A stretch of 64,000 nucleotides of DNA from Pollenia angustigena (GCA_930367215.1 OV884057.1:109579284-109643283); one strand, 5' to 3'. Positions 32,248-44,094 are shown, numbered from the stretch's first letter. Numbers and translations: made by a program. Notes: generated by a model from the sequence alone, not told the origin.

Positions 32248-32753
32248 GGTTTGTTAAGTACAGCTTGCAATAACATCGATTGCATTCTAAGAAATTCCTG
32301 CATCATATTACCCATTGTGTTTGTAAAATTATTTACTGTTTGCACTTATGTTTCCATGGTTTTTTCTAGACGACTTAAATAAGAAACTGGAGTTTCATCA
32401 TCACTTGGCGAGACACCTTGCAATGGCACATGGTTTGATTTTAGGACGTTAGCATAAGAGGTTCTGTTATTACCAGGCTGCGGAGCCTGTATGTCATTTG
32501 TGGTTACTTGATTTGTTACCTGCATTTGGGGAGAATTAGTTTTCGGTCCAACCGACTCCTTGACGATATTATATACAGGGCATCCTCTATAATTGGCAGT
32601 GTGATTACCGCCACAGTTGCTACATTTTTTTTACGTTGGGGTCGGTTTTAGACTTATCGCAAAGAAATGTGCCATGTAATTCACCACATACTACGCAAAC
32701 AGAGGGTAAATAGCAGTATGCCTTAGTATTACCATACTCTTGACAGTTTAAAC
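32248..32753 (-). pseudogene. Jockey ORF1 C-terminal zinc knuckles (copy C)
   Basis: Retains NCQEYGNTKAYC, CVVCGELHGTFLC and the third knuckle region, then the Gln/Asn-rich tail up to ORF2. In the first knuckle His is replaced by Asn (GNTK for GHTK) and a base insertion near 32626 shifts the frame. The open frame at 32620-32889 is a chimera of this fragment and the adjacent palindrome. Confidence 0.75.
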
Positions 32754-33584
32754 CACAGAATACTAACAGAACTGTAAAAAGTGACGTGTGAAAAAGGCCC
32801 AAATCAGTTGCGAGGGCAGCTTTCGAAGAAAGAGACAGAAACCTTTTTTTGGCAGTGAAGTGGCAAGGTGTAAAAACAGGCCGCAACAATCAACACAAAT
32901 GGCACAAATCAAAACTAAAATAACAAAACACAAACCACGTTAAACAAATGCATTAGTTCAATAAACGTTGTTTTTTGTGCAAAAAAAAAATGTATTTAGT
33001 AATATTGTTTTATAATGTTATTTACTTACTTAAATATTGATTACTCGTGCTATGGTAAACTTAAAAGTTAATGTTTACGACAGTTTTGCAAATAAATCTT
33101 ATCTAAATAAATTTGTGTTCATTGTATTGCGGCATAGACGATGATGAAAAGAGAAATGCAAAAGGGCAGCTTTCTTAGAAAGAAACAAAACAAAAAAAAC
33201 GCAAATCTTCCGTCTCGTGACAACAACAAATTTATTTAGTTGAGATTTATTTGCAAAGCTTTTGTAAGAATTAACTTTTAAGTTTACCACAACACAAGTA
33301 AATAATATTTAAGTAAATAAATAACATTATAAAACAAAAAATATTAATTAATACATTTTTTTTGCACAAAACACAACGTTTGTTAAACTAATGCATTTTT
33401 TTTAACGTGGTCTGTGTTTTGTTATTTTTGTTTTGATCACGCCATTTGTGTTGATTGTTGCGGCCTGTTTTTACACCTTGCCACTTCACTACCAAAAAAA
33501 GCTTTCTGTCTCTTTCTTCGAAAGCTGCGCAACTGATTTGGGCCTTTTTCACACGTCACTTTTTACAGTTCTGTGTATTCTGTG
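32754..33584. repeat. 830-bp palindromic (foldback-like) element
   Basis: Ends CACAGAATACTAACAGAACTG and inverse CAGTTCTGTGTATTCTGTG. The arms pair for roughly 300 bp each (AAAAAGTGACGTGTGAAAAA; GGCCCAAATCAGTTGCG; CCGCAACAATCAACACAAAT), with a centre at about 33080-33240. No coding homology. It abuts the truncated 5' end of Jockey copy C. No obvious target duplication. Confidence 0.8.
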
Positions 33585-34660
33585 GGAAAAAGTGCTTAAG
33601 TTGACTTAACCTAAATTCGAGTTTATTTTTAGATCTTCATATTCAAAAGTGCACATTTTGACAAAAGTACGAAAAAACAGAAGTAAGGAAAAAAACATGT
33701 AAAATCAGTTAAAATGGATAATCATTCAGGAAAGCAAATTTCGATCTACCAAATGTTAGAATACAATTTGGTTTAAGGATTGATGTTTGACTATTGACGT
33801 CAGCAGTCGTCGATGGCTGCGAGTGTAAGACGGCAAATCCTTCTGAGGAGATTGAGTGGTTGCAATCGAAACTGTTACGCGCCGTTACAAAACTTTCAAA
33901 TAAAAATCAAATAACGATCCCAAAGACCGGTTAAGGGGGTATAAAGCTGACCCGCTAGCTCAATAAGCAAAATTGATCTTAACCAGGGTTTTGGCACGTA
34001 AGCATATCCATACTTCACACCCCTGGAAGTATGTTTAAAAAAAATATCACATATCTACATGGGAAAGAATTACAAATGACACGAAAAGAAAGTAAGGCGA
34101 AACGATCATATTTAATATCGCGTACGCGATAATATGGCACGCTGTTAAGCCATATAGGGGTACAATTGTCCCATCCCCAACCTACGACAGGCGAAATACC
34201 CTAAATTCCCTAACCTGTCCCGTACAAAATCAATCGTCAATTACATAGTACTTACCCTGTCTTGGTTCTTCCTAGCATCCATATAAAATAAATTTAGAAA
34301 TTCATTTTAATTTTCAACATATAACAAGAAAAAATAGTTTGTAGGTTTCGTTTTCAATCTTTTCATTTTCAATTTTATTAAATAAAACTATTGTATTCAA
34401 CTTTTCGTTGTTCCTACAATGCCTCAATGTATTTTGTCTTAACACTTAAATTTCACAGAAAATATGCTTATAGATATAAATTATAAAATAAAATTGTAGT
34501 GGGGGAAAAAAACACGCAGAGGAATAAAATGAAATAAAAAGAACAGAAAGTAAAGACTAATTCTGTCTTTATTAGAATGCATTTCATTCATAAAAAAATT
34601 GTTTTCCTCACTTGCCATTCCATCTTTCGCCCTTTATTATTGTTGTCGCGAGAGAGATAA
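33585..34660. other. non-coding stretch
   Basis: I see no gene. A short palindrome TCGCGTACGCGA lies at 34119-34130. Otherwise unique-looking AT-rich DNA. Confidence 0.4.
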
Positions 34661-35294
34661 CCCTGCAGGCAATTCAGTTAACTTTCAATTAATTTAAAGC
34701 TAACTATTTCTCAAGTAGTGGTGGTTGACAATTGGATTACTTTTATATGTAATTAACTAACTTTTTTAACATTGCGATGTCCTAGGAAGTAGTCAATTGT
34801 CCGACTCTGCATTACTTTCAGTTAACTTAAAAGTTAACTTTTTGTAGCTACCCAGCAAAAACTTTATAAAAATATATAGTTACACAAAGTCAATAAAGTA
34901 AATTTTTTTTTAATTTTTTTTTTTTATTTTTTTTAATTTTTTTTTTTTTTATTTTTTCTTATTTTATTTTACTTTATTTTATTTTTTATTTTTTTTTCTG
35001 TCTCTGGTGGGATTCGATCCCGCAACCTCGGTGCTGATAGACTAGCTCGCTACCAGCTAGTCTACCGGGGCAGTATAGTTTTTGTATTAAAAAACTATGT
35101 TTTTTTAATATAATGACTATAATGACATTTTGTTTGTTAATCGACTTGGCTCTCTCTACTTAAAATATACAGTGTTTGTATACACTTTGGTTAATGTTAA
35201 TTTTCCATTGCTTAGTTGTTGGCTTTAAGTTAGTCTATACAAGCTAACTTAAAGTTGGCTTTTTTTGTAGTTAGCTACTCATTTGCCGGCAGGG
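34661..35294. repeat. CCCTGC-ended inverted-repeat element carrying a SINE
   Basis: Left end CCCTGCAGGCAATTCAG, right end inverse of CCCTGCCGGCAAATGAG. The ends are followed by repeats of GTTAACTT/AAGTTAGC. A related piece is at 57355-57610, ending ACTGAGTTGCTTGCAGGG. A tRNA-like SINE with an A-rich tail (34882-35073) has inserted into it. Confidence 0.65.
34882..35073 (-). mobile_element. tRNA-derived SINE-like element
   Basis: On the minus strand a ~70-base head (35073 to about 35003) has an A-box-like TAGACTAGCTGG and a B-box-like GGATCGAATCC, with a T-arm GCGGG-ATCGAAT-CCCAC, followed by a long A-rich tail with T interruptions (about 35000 to 34905). It is bracketed by a 7-bp repeat TATAGTT (34875-34881 and 35074-35080). 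The D-arm stem is too long (GACTAGC/GCTAGTC) and no good anticodon arm forms, so it is not a functional tRNA gene. Confidence 0.6.
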
Positions 35295-35338
35295 AATACA
35301 CACGTATATGTGTATGCATGTATTTGTACAAGCAATCG

Positions 35339-36308
35339 CCCAGCGGGAAAAAGAAGGAGTACGGAGGCCTTCCAGGAGGCCTCTGTACCCCTTCTTTTGG
35401 ATAAACAAGGCCTTCTCGCTCCATTCCATACTCATATCTTTTTTACACGCGTTGTCATTGCGGAGAAGGCCTTCCGCTTTCCATTCTTCCCCAGAGCTTC
35501 TTAAAGGCCTTCAAATAAATGGCTCTTAGAAGGCTTTCCAGAGAATGACTTTCAAAAGGCCTTAGCAAAAAGGTTATCTTGAAGGGCTTTTAAGAAAGGT
35601 ATGTTAAAAGGTCTTTCAATTAATGGCTCTTAAAAGGCCTTTCAGACCATCCTTCTACAAATGCATTAAAGGTCATATTGAAGGGCTATCAGTCTAAAAC
35701 ATTAAGGAATATTTCCTTACAAATGAAATTAGAAGACTGAATAGGCTTCATGTAACGTATGTTTATATATTTTATTAAACTTATTGTGGTTTAATAATAC
35801 ATGTGATACCTATTTTTTTATTGAAATAATCAAATTTGCTAAACATTGTAAATAAAAGTATACCTATAATAAAAAAAAAACTTTTAAGCACAAGTACCTA
35901 TCTTCCTTAATGGACAAAACTCAACTAAAATGATTTACATTATTGTTTTTATTTTGTATTTTAATATGCACCTACTTTGTTACTTTGTTTTTATAACGGG
36001 ATCTGAAAAAAACAAAACAAAAAATTTTACTCTTTCTCTGTTCCACTTCAACTAAAATGATTTACAGCATATTTTACTTTTTTTTTGTAAAGGGATCTGA
36101 ATTCTTTTGCTTTTGCTTGTGCAAAAAAAAAAAAAACAAAACAAAAAATGTTACTCCTTCTTTTCTCGCTTCTCATACCAAAGAGCCGAGGCCTTCTATG
36201 AGGCATTCTTTAGCTGTTACGTAAGAATATGAATTAAATCAAAAAAATTTTTAAGCAGGCCTTTAAAAAGGCCTGAAGTAAGAAGGTCTTCTGAGTTTTC
36301 CCGCTGGG
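35339..36308. repeat. CCCAGCGGG-ended inverted-repeat element, full copy
   Basis: 970 bp, starting CCCAGCGGGAAAAAG and ending TTTTCCCGCTGGG. The left half has many AAGGCCTT-type palindromes; the right half matches 25277-25885. No transposase. The ORFs at 35283-35529 and 36217-36534 are not supported. Related pieces: 62130-62345, and divergent ends at 40887 and 45267. Confidence 0.75.
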
Positions 36309-37196
36309 CGTGATAGGGAAAAAAATAACTGCAGTAGTGTTGGTAATTTGTCTTTTGTATAAGTCTCCTACGCAGTGCAGGTTGCGAAAACGTCTGTATG
36401 TATTTTTTTTTTCTCTCAGAGAAAGAAGGAACACGAAAAATCATATCATGCGCAATGACAACCAAGGTTACAGTACTCAAAACAAGTTTCTGTTAACGGT
36501 GGTATCAGACCACTTGTTGTATGTCATGATGTAAAAGGCATTGGTTTTACGACAAGATGAGAGTTGTTACCAACCGTAAGCGCAAATATGCGAATAAGTA
36601 AAAGAATGCAAATAAGTATGCGAATGGAAAAAAATACGTGTTAGGCGCATAATGATGCAATTTAATGGTACAGTTGCGTGGTTTAATATATTAGGTAAGG
36701 GCAACATTTTGCGATCAAAAGAACTACAGAAGAAATATTTTAAAACGACGCAATTAAAAGGTATGGCTGCATGACCTAATATGTTGGGTGAGGGTAAAAT
36801 TCATGATTCAAAAAGACAGAAAAATAAACACTAAAAAGCCCCAGCCACGTCAATAATGAAAGATTATCAACAACAATTTTGATTGATTTCAAGTGTTTTT
36901 GTCAAGAATAAAAACTGGGAATTAAGCACGAATAGCAAAATCTTTTGAAATTAAAATTTTGTATTCCCAAAAATTTAAATTACTTTTTGATTTTCATGTT
37001 GTAAAATTCCTATCTTCATGAACTTAAGCCTAATAGAAAATATTAAAAGTTTGGATTGAAAGCCATAAATAGTTCAACAAAATAACCACAATTCTAATTA
37101 ATGTTGAAAATCGCTATAAACTATGACGCTGAAACATCTTTCAAAATTAAGGAACAGTATTCCACTATTAAATTTATAAAATGGATAAAATGGAAA
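36309..37196. other. non-coding stretch before the hAT relic
   Basis: Two imperfect copies of a ~45-bp motif (TTTAATGGTACAGTTGC... and AATTAAAAGGTATGGCTGC...) occur near 36660 and 36752. No gene recognised, although the end may derive from the same decayed hAT element as 37197-37425. Confidence 0.35.
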
Positions 37197-37425
37197 TGAA
37201 CACAAACATCGCTGTTTCTTTCTGGTTGCAAGTATTTCAATAAAGGGATGCAGGCGGTAACAAAATTGTTTTAGAAATTTCAGAATTGACTATAAAGTTG
37301 CTCTCATTTCCAAAGTCTAATGCTGAAGTAGAAAAGGTGTTTAGCCAAGTAAACAACGTTAAAAGTAATTTGAGAAATAGGTTACATTAACCAACCGTTA
37401 ATTCGATTTTATCAATTAGGTAAAT
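37197..37425 (+). pseudogene. hAT transposase dimerisation domain relic
   Basis: One frame with two stops reads LEISELTIKLLSFPKSNAEV then EKVFSQVNNVKSNLRNRLH, stop, PTVNSILSIR. This is the conserved hAT C-terminal dimerisation domain (SNAEVERVFSQ... RNRL). The rest of the transposase is not recognisable upstream. The left arm of the large inverted duplication begins inside this relic, at 37383. Confidence 0.8.
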
Positions 37426-38702
37426 ATTTTTACCATAACAATACAATATTTATACCACCACCACAATAGTGGAGAGGGTACTATGCGTTTGTGCTAAAGT
37501 CTGTGACATCTTAAAATATTAATCCTTAGCCCACCTTTACGTATACCGATTAACTCTGAATCACTTTCAGAGTCGAATTAACGATGTTTGTCCGGCTGGC
37601 TTGCTGTCCATGTAAACCTTGTGCGCAAAGTACAGGTCGCAATTTAGAGATTATTTGATAAAATTTGGTACTAAGTTTCTAATGTGGTGTAGGGTATCAC
37701 AAAGTTGGGTTTAACCGACTATACGTTTTTATTTATTTTTTGGTGTGGATCTGGAATCAAAAGGTTGGGTAAATGTTGTCGTGATTATGATTTGCCTTCA
37801 AATTATTTAAAACTTATGATTATTTGAAATTAATGAGTGATTCTTATGAGATGAACAATAACGACATCGAAATTTTCGATGATTTAATTTTTTATTATTA
37901 ATTTATTTTAATATTAATTTACGTTTATCCTTATTTAACAAATTGATCTTAACTCACAATTTCATTGTTAACAACTTTAAAGCTACGTTCACAATCAAAA
38001 AAACAATTTCGTTTTTTCTTTTATCTTTTTTCTTCCCAAAGTATTTCATATATTTTCCTTTCATTTTTAGAACAAAAATGTAAATTCAATTTTTTTAAAA
38101 ATGTAACTAAAGTTGAGTCAACTAGAACTTCAGCAACAATTTGTATGAAATTATTTCTGACGTTTTAAATAATTTTATTTAGTTTTGAATGAAAATTTTA
38201 ACAAAATGTTTATAAAAATAAAAATAAATGCATAATATTGTTGTGGCTAAAATTTGCGAACGGTTTAATAATGTAAAATGTGTGTGGTCGCAAAAGAAAT
38301 TGTTGCTCTTTTATGAACACCAAATGAAAATGTTTTTTTGATTGTAAACGTAGCTTAAATTAATTATTTCTGTTTTATTATCGAATTTTAATGTGTTTTT
38401 TTATTTAAAAAAGCTTTTAAGACCGAAATACACTTGTCAAATGCTTGTCCAGCCGGCGAATTTATCGTGTACGTGTGCTTGACGTTATATTCGCCGTCAT
38501 ATCTAAATTTTTTGATTTTCCATCCAGCATCGCCGGTGTGACATAAACACATTTTAAGCCCATTTTTTTCCGTAAATTTAGCCATTTTTGATCACCAAGT
38601 TTTGGCAACACTGCTTAGAAGACTCTTAGTGAAATTTAATGAAAAAAAATTCGTAGAACATTTTAACCATCTAAAGCAGGGATTTCCATTTCTTTTCTTA
38701 AT
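37383..38702 (+). repeat. left arm of a 1.32-kb inverted duplication (uninterrupted)
   Basis: Inverse of the pieces 56918-56437, 52041-51585, 47832-47790 and 47667-47640. Outer limit TACATTAACCAACC, inner limit CAGGGATTTCCATTTCTTTT. It contains the tail of a hAT relic, a short dispersed repeat and non-coding DNA. The small ORF at 38388-38585 is matched by one at 51714-51896 in the other arm, but without a start context or family I do not call it a gene. Confidence 0.92.
37449..37735 (+). repeat. dispersed TATACCACCACC repeat, short copy
   Basis: Begins TTTATACCACCACCACAATAG and ends GGTGTAGGGTATCACAAAG; an internally deleted relative of 28854-29560. The inverted counterpart is at 56574-56854. 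Confidence 0.7.
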
Positions 38703-40834
38703 GCATTAAACACATTCACCACAGCAAGATACACGGACACACGACTACAAATGCTGTTGGGAGCAATTATAGTCGTGTAGTCAGCTACTGAATTATGTTG
38801 AAGACGGCAGCTACAATTGAAAAAATGTAAACAGCTGTTTTTTTTACTGTGCGCTTATATTTCAGTGGTGCCACTATCACTTTTTTTAATTTCATGAATA
38901 AAATGAAAAACATGCATAATTGCAGACTTTTTTTACAAACTTAATATAAGATTATAAATACATAAATACTTATTTTTAATACATTTTATAACGTAAAAAC
39001 AATTGAATTTATTATAAAACATGTTAAATATTATAATTTTGTTGTTTTTTGAAGTAACAATATAATTTTAACAGATTAAATAAAGAAATACATATAAACT
39101 GCATTAAAAATAAAAAAATATTTTCCGTCAACGAGCGTGGTAAGGGTCGTAAAAGTTTCAGAACACTTTGGGTACGTACGTTAATGCATGAAAACTGTTA
39201 AGTGATGCAAAATGTTGTTGCTGATGCGTAGTTACCAGTTGCAGTTGTGATGCTGATACTTTTTTACTGCACAACAGCTGAGCAAAGCTTGAATTGCAAA
39301 AGTTTAATAAGCAAACATAAAATAATAATAAAAATGCTATCAACAATAGAACAAAAGAAGCTAGCTTTCCCTCAGCAATAAATTTCAGTGTATTTATCAA
39401 ATATGAAAAATTGGGAATTTAGCACGTCATACCAAAATTTTGATAACAATAACGATGTCAAATTTTATTAAAAATATTGAACCAACAACTGACAGTTTTC
39501 TCATAAATGACAAGGAAAAGCATCACAAAAAAAAAAAAAAAATAAAACGATTTCTTTTATGCCAAAAGCTATTGCTTCAGAAAATTAACTGCAGCAATAA
39601 TCGCCTGCATAAAAAAAACTTTTGACACATAAAAGTCATGCCAAGTTTCTTAAAAGTCATATTTTTCGAACATTAAACTTTACTTCTGTGCAAGTGATAC
39701 CCAACAACTGCATATTAGGTAAAAACTGGATCAAAGAAGTACTGGTATTATTAGAAACTACTTCGAAATATCTTTCACATGATGTATTAAAAATTCCGTT
39801 AAGAGCAAATTTCAAAAATAAGTATTGCTTGAAAGATTTTCTACAAAACTTAAAATTTTGTAAATATATTTATTAAAACATAATCTGCCGTATTCATAAA
39901 AAATAAAATAAGTTTGAAATGTGTTTTGATGCTAAATTTTCATACAAATTTTTCTTAAAATATAATTCAAAAGACTATGCATAGGGAAAAATACTTCAAG
40001 CTTTTATAAACCATATTTTTAGTAACTCTATATGAGAATTTTATATTTATAAAGATTTAAAAAATTTTATTTTGGAAAATTTCTCAAATTATTTATAAGC
40101 TTGAGTAAAAATATGTATGTATGTAGTAATAATTTATGTACATGTTACATATTTAATTATTGTAATATGTACATAATTAATTAAGTGTTCCGCAAAGCCG
40201 AAAACCCGCAATAAAGAAAGTTTATTAAGCAAATATCTAGGGTTAAATAAATAAATATCGACATAATTTAAAGATAAAGCCAATTTTGTAAAAAAAATGT
40301 CAGCCACGGAGTATGAATATATAATATTACCTCTTAATTGGTAAATCGGTATGCTTTAAACGCCATGTAAAACACATTTTCCACTGATTCCTATATTTTA
40401 AAGATCCATTTTTTACCTAAATAGATATGGATTAAGTATTTTGCAACTTTTACGACCTTTAGCTCCTTAACTAGGAGCGTTGGCGTGAAAAACATGTTCC
40501 TATAGAACTTCTTTCAAGAATACTAAAAAATTATATAAATATCAATTTGGTGTTGAGCCGAGTTAATATTTTTGTATCAAGCTGTTAAACAAAAAAAAAA
40601 ATTTTTAAGCACTCATTCTGTAAATAATTTTTTTTATTAGCAACACCTTTTCTGTTTTGTAGTGAACAAAAATAGAAATTAGTTTAATTTGGCTACAACG
40701 ACAAAATAAGCACAGACAACAACCTGCAGCCATGTAGCCGTGTCGTCGTGAAAATAATCATTGCCATACACATACATGTATTCTATTTTTGACATATTGA
40801 AGTCGGTAGCTTGCTGTCTCGAATGTGTTTAAAG
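38703..40834. other. AT-rich non-coding DNA inside the hAT region
   Basis: No recognised coding sequence. The frames at 39440-39876 are Lys/Asn-rich and unsupported. At 40835 a possible hAT end, CAGTGATGTCAATTATG, begins; 40887 carries CCCAGCGGGCGAAATAT, an end related to the 35339 element. Confidence 0.4.
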
Positions 40835-41225
40835 CAGTGATGTCAATTATGATTGTGTTGGTGAGATTACTCTTATCTCTTACATGCCCAGCGGGCGAAA
40901 TATGCGGTTGCGAGGAATATTGCGAGGCCTATTGCGAGGCCTTATTAAAGACCTTTTCTAAGGGTCATCTATGTTCGATTAAATTGTTGGGAATCAGGTA
41001 AGGTATTAAAACTTACAAAACATTTTCATGAACGGGCGATGCAAACACCAGGGCCAGCATTATGCGAGGAAATATAGTTCATGCTTTCCATTCATTTTTC
41101 ATCAGACCATTTAAAGTTAACTTACATTTATTGCTATGAAGACTTAAAAGCAATAAATAATAATACAATTATCGAAAAATGTTGAGTTATGGACAGACAC
41201 AATCAGTTATTATTTAAATAAATTT

Positions 41226-41365
41226 ACAGCCAGGCCCACGATGTCACACGTTAACGTTCGCATAGAAAATTACATTTAAAACAAAAACAAATTTTAGAAA
41301 TTGTTTTTGTTTTAAATGTAATTTTCTATGCGAACGTTAACGTGTGACATCGTGGGCCTGGCTGT
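41226..41365. repeat. perfect 65-bp hairpin with 10-base loop
   Basis: 41226-41290 is the exact inverse of 41301-41365, separated by ATTTTAGAAA. The outer part is ACAGCCAGGCCCACGATGTC. No mismatch over 65 bp, unlike the decayed surroundings. Confidence 0.97.
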
Positions 41366-41618
41366 TAATTTGGAACCTCAGAAACTTTGCTTATTTTTTG
41401 GAAAAATTGCGCAGTTCACAATATTTGAAGTCTTTTTACAACCTAATACAATTCTTTCCAATATTTTTCGTTTTTTGCTCAACATACCTTTGCGAATTCT
41501 AACAATGAAAATTCATTTGCTCATACTAATGCAAATATTAAGTTTAAAAATATTCTGTAAGTATTTACCACCATTATAAAAAGAGAAGATTTTACTAGCC
41601 TATAATAAATACTTTTAT

Positions 41619-44094
41619 TTACCAATAATATCTTCTAAATTTATATTGCAGTTTCGTACACAGAAAAAATTATTGCCGAATTATTTTCAAACAAACGCTT
41701 GTTTGAAAATTTTTTTAATTTCTATAAATTTTTTTACTGATTCAAACAATATTTTTGTTTGATTTTTATTTAACCAACAAATATAAGAACAACAACAAAA
41801 AACACACACAGTCAATTTTTGTACGCTTTAAAAAAGGGCAACTATAAGAAAAACAATAGCAGAAACAACATTACAAGAAACAAAATCCCGTATTCAATTT
41901 TTTCAAACTGTTTACTTAAATACATCAAATAAAAAAATATAATGATGACGAAAAACATATCGAGTCGGTCTGTCGCCGTTTTTGGGTTACATTTCTTCTT
42001 CATTAGCAAAGGAAAGGATACAGCAACAGTGAGTGATGACGAAAAACATTGTGTGTATTAAAAAAGACTTCGTTCAAAAATTATTTCAACAAATAAATGT
42101 GTCTCAAAGCCGGCCGCTCAGCTCTCTCTCTCTCTCTGCCATCATCTTCTAATACAGTGCCTGCTTGTGTGCGCATCATTGCTTGTGCAAAAACTTTTTT
42201 TTTGATTTTGAAATTTAGTATATGAATTTCAGTAAACTTTTTGTTTGATTCAGTTAAATTATTTGTTTGAAAAAATCAGTGTTTTTTTCAATAAACGAAA
42301 TGCAAATAAATTGTTTGAATATGCGAATTTGTTTATAGGACCGATTTCAGACAAAAAATTGTTTGATTCTACAAATTTTTTGTTTGAATTGGAAAAATAA
42401 TTTTTTCTGTGTAACAACAAAACATTTTTTAGGTTTGCGGATGTTAATTTATTGCGTTGTTTTGAGCAAATGTATTTCAAATCGGAAAATATTTGTTCGC
42501 AAAGATATGTTGAGGAGAAAAGCGACAAACATTTGAAGGAATTTTTTTTTAATATAGGATATAGCGCCCCGTCTAAATTTTTCCAGAACTCAATAATATT
42601 TTCCCTGTCTGGAGGATTAATTTCGCTCCTAAGTATGATTAGTTCCGACTGGATGCTGAAGTCATAACTCGCAATGTCGCACTTAAAGGGATTTTGGAAT
42701 ATGTTAAGTAGTGGTTTTATATCCTCAAAATCTTGAAAACGATCTTGAAAGTTGTAAAAAAGGTTTTCAAAAATTGCCAAATACTCAGATTTTTTCAAAT
42801 ATTTCTCCTTGTCATAAATAAGCAAAGTTTTAGGAAAGTTGGAAAAATCTTCATTATTTATTTCATTTGTTAATAAAAATAATTTGGTTTTAAAATTAAA
42901 AACAATCGTATATATGTCACTTAAATTGTTTCCCTTTCCTTGTAGTTTCAAATTTAGCTCATTTAAAATACTGCTTGTATCCGCCAGAAACGCAAGGTCT
43001 AAAATTAACTCATAATCATTCAACTGTATTAATTCACATTCGTCTAAATTTTCAGTTTCCCAAAAACGCAACACCTCTTTTCTAAGATCGAATAACCTGT
43101 TTAGACAATCACTCCGACTAAGCCAACGAACTTCCGTAAACATTTTTAAGTCGTGGTGATTGGCGTTTACGTTTTTAAGAAAACTTACAAATTTTCTGTG
43201 CGCTAATGAATGATGACCCCCCCGTATTCTATTGATTATCCGCTCTGCAGTCTTAATAGCGGCATGATCACTTATAAATTTTGAGGCAAGCATGGACTGA
43301 TGAATTATGCAATGGAAAGCATGTACATCAATTCCATTTTGCTTAAGCTGTCCTACGAAACCTTCATACTTCCCGGCCATAACGTTTGCACCATCCGTGC
43401 AAACTCCTGCTAATTTTGAAGCTTGTGTAACAGATATCAGGTTTTCAAAGACTACGTCGTATAATACCTTACCTGTTACATTACCGTAAAACGTTTCAAG
43501 TGAGTACATAGTTTCAAAAACATTGTACTCACTATCTATGCATCGAACACAAATGACCAATTGGCAAAGATCATTAATGTCGGTGCTTTCGTCGAGGCAA
43601 AAAGAAAAATATTCACAACTTTTTAACTTTTCCCTAATTACAGATTGTATATGTGCAGCTAAAATTCATGTGCGCTTGACGACACTATTTCGGCTCATGG
43701 GAAGCGTTTTTATTACGCTGCAATCGATTTTCTGTTTTTCCAAAACTGCATTGAAAAGCTTTTTTATAAATGCCCCATCGGAAAATGGTCTTCCCTGTTT
43801 TACTATTTCCAAAGTTAGTAAATTTGATATTTCTATTTTTAACTCTTCTATCCTATCTTCATGCTCTTCTTCTTGTGATACCCAACTTTTCAAGCTATCC
43901 AAATAAACCTTTTATTTAATCTTATATTGGTTTTCCCTTTCTTTTAATTCATATTGTTTAATATCATTATTGAAATGATCATAATGCCTTTTCAAAGTAT
44001 ACAATCTCTTAAGTTCAAATGTTTTAAAACATAAGAGACATTGAAAATAATTAAATGCATTTTTTATCATAAAATATTTTTTATATGGCATCAT
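41619..44094 (-). pseudogene. hAT transposase 1 (GTF2IRD2/ZBED5-like), split by a MITE
   Basis: One reading frame from ATG 44094, with a BED-like zinc finger (CLLCFKTFELKRLYTLKRHY), broken by TAA at 43909-43911 and TGA at 43663-43665. The catalytic core has YFSFCLDESTDINDLCQL (first Asp), then VCTDGANVMAGKYEGF and MFTEVRWLSRSDCLNRLFDL. The dimerisation region is SLFSSTYLCEQIFSDLKYIC then NKLTSANLKNVLLL. There a MITE (41659-42411) interrupts; beyond it the frame resumes with RNCNINLEDIIGK and stops at 41619. The family includes vertebrate genes derived from Charlie-type hATs. Inactive, but only three lesions are visible. Confidence 0.88.
41659..42411. mobile_element. 753-bp MITE in hAT transposase 1, TA duplication
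   Basis: Ends CACAGAAAAAATTATT and inverse AATAATTTTTTCTGTG, flanked by TA (41657-41658, 42412-42413). Removing it with one TA restores the transposase frame, which proves the boundaries. Near the left end is a small palindrome (TTTTCAAACAAACGCTTGTT). Non-coding; contains a CT repeat at 42121-42136. Confidence 0.88.

Larger units (their letters stand above)
29607..32753 (-). mobile_element. Jockey-clade element, copy C, 5'-truncated
   Basis: Same family and strand as copies A and B. The 3' end is the T-run at about 29608-29618. Homology stops at 32753 in the ORF1 zinc-knuckle region, where a palindromic element begins. ORF2 is broken into at least six pieces. Confidence 0.88.

Noticed and set aside
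32620..32889. 89-codon ORF with zinc knuckles
   Set aside because: Chimera of a Jockey ORF1 fragment and palindrome sequence, not a gene.
35002..35075. Possible functional tRNA gene on the minus strand
   Set aside because: The A- and B-box-like motifs and T-arm are there, but the D-stem is 7 bp, there is no proper anticodon arm or matched acceptor stem, and a long A-rich tail follows; SINE fits better.
38388..38585. Small ORF repeated in both arms (also 51714-51896)
   Set aside because: Duplicated only because the arms are duplicated; no codon signal or homology.
39440..39876. Adjacent Lys/Asn-rich ORFs
   Set aside because: Low-complexity translation of AT-rich DNA, no family match.
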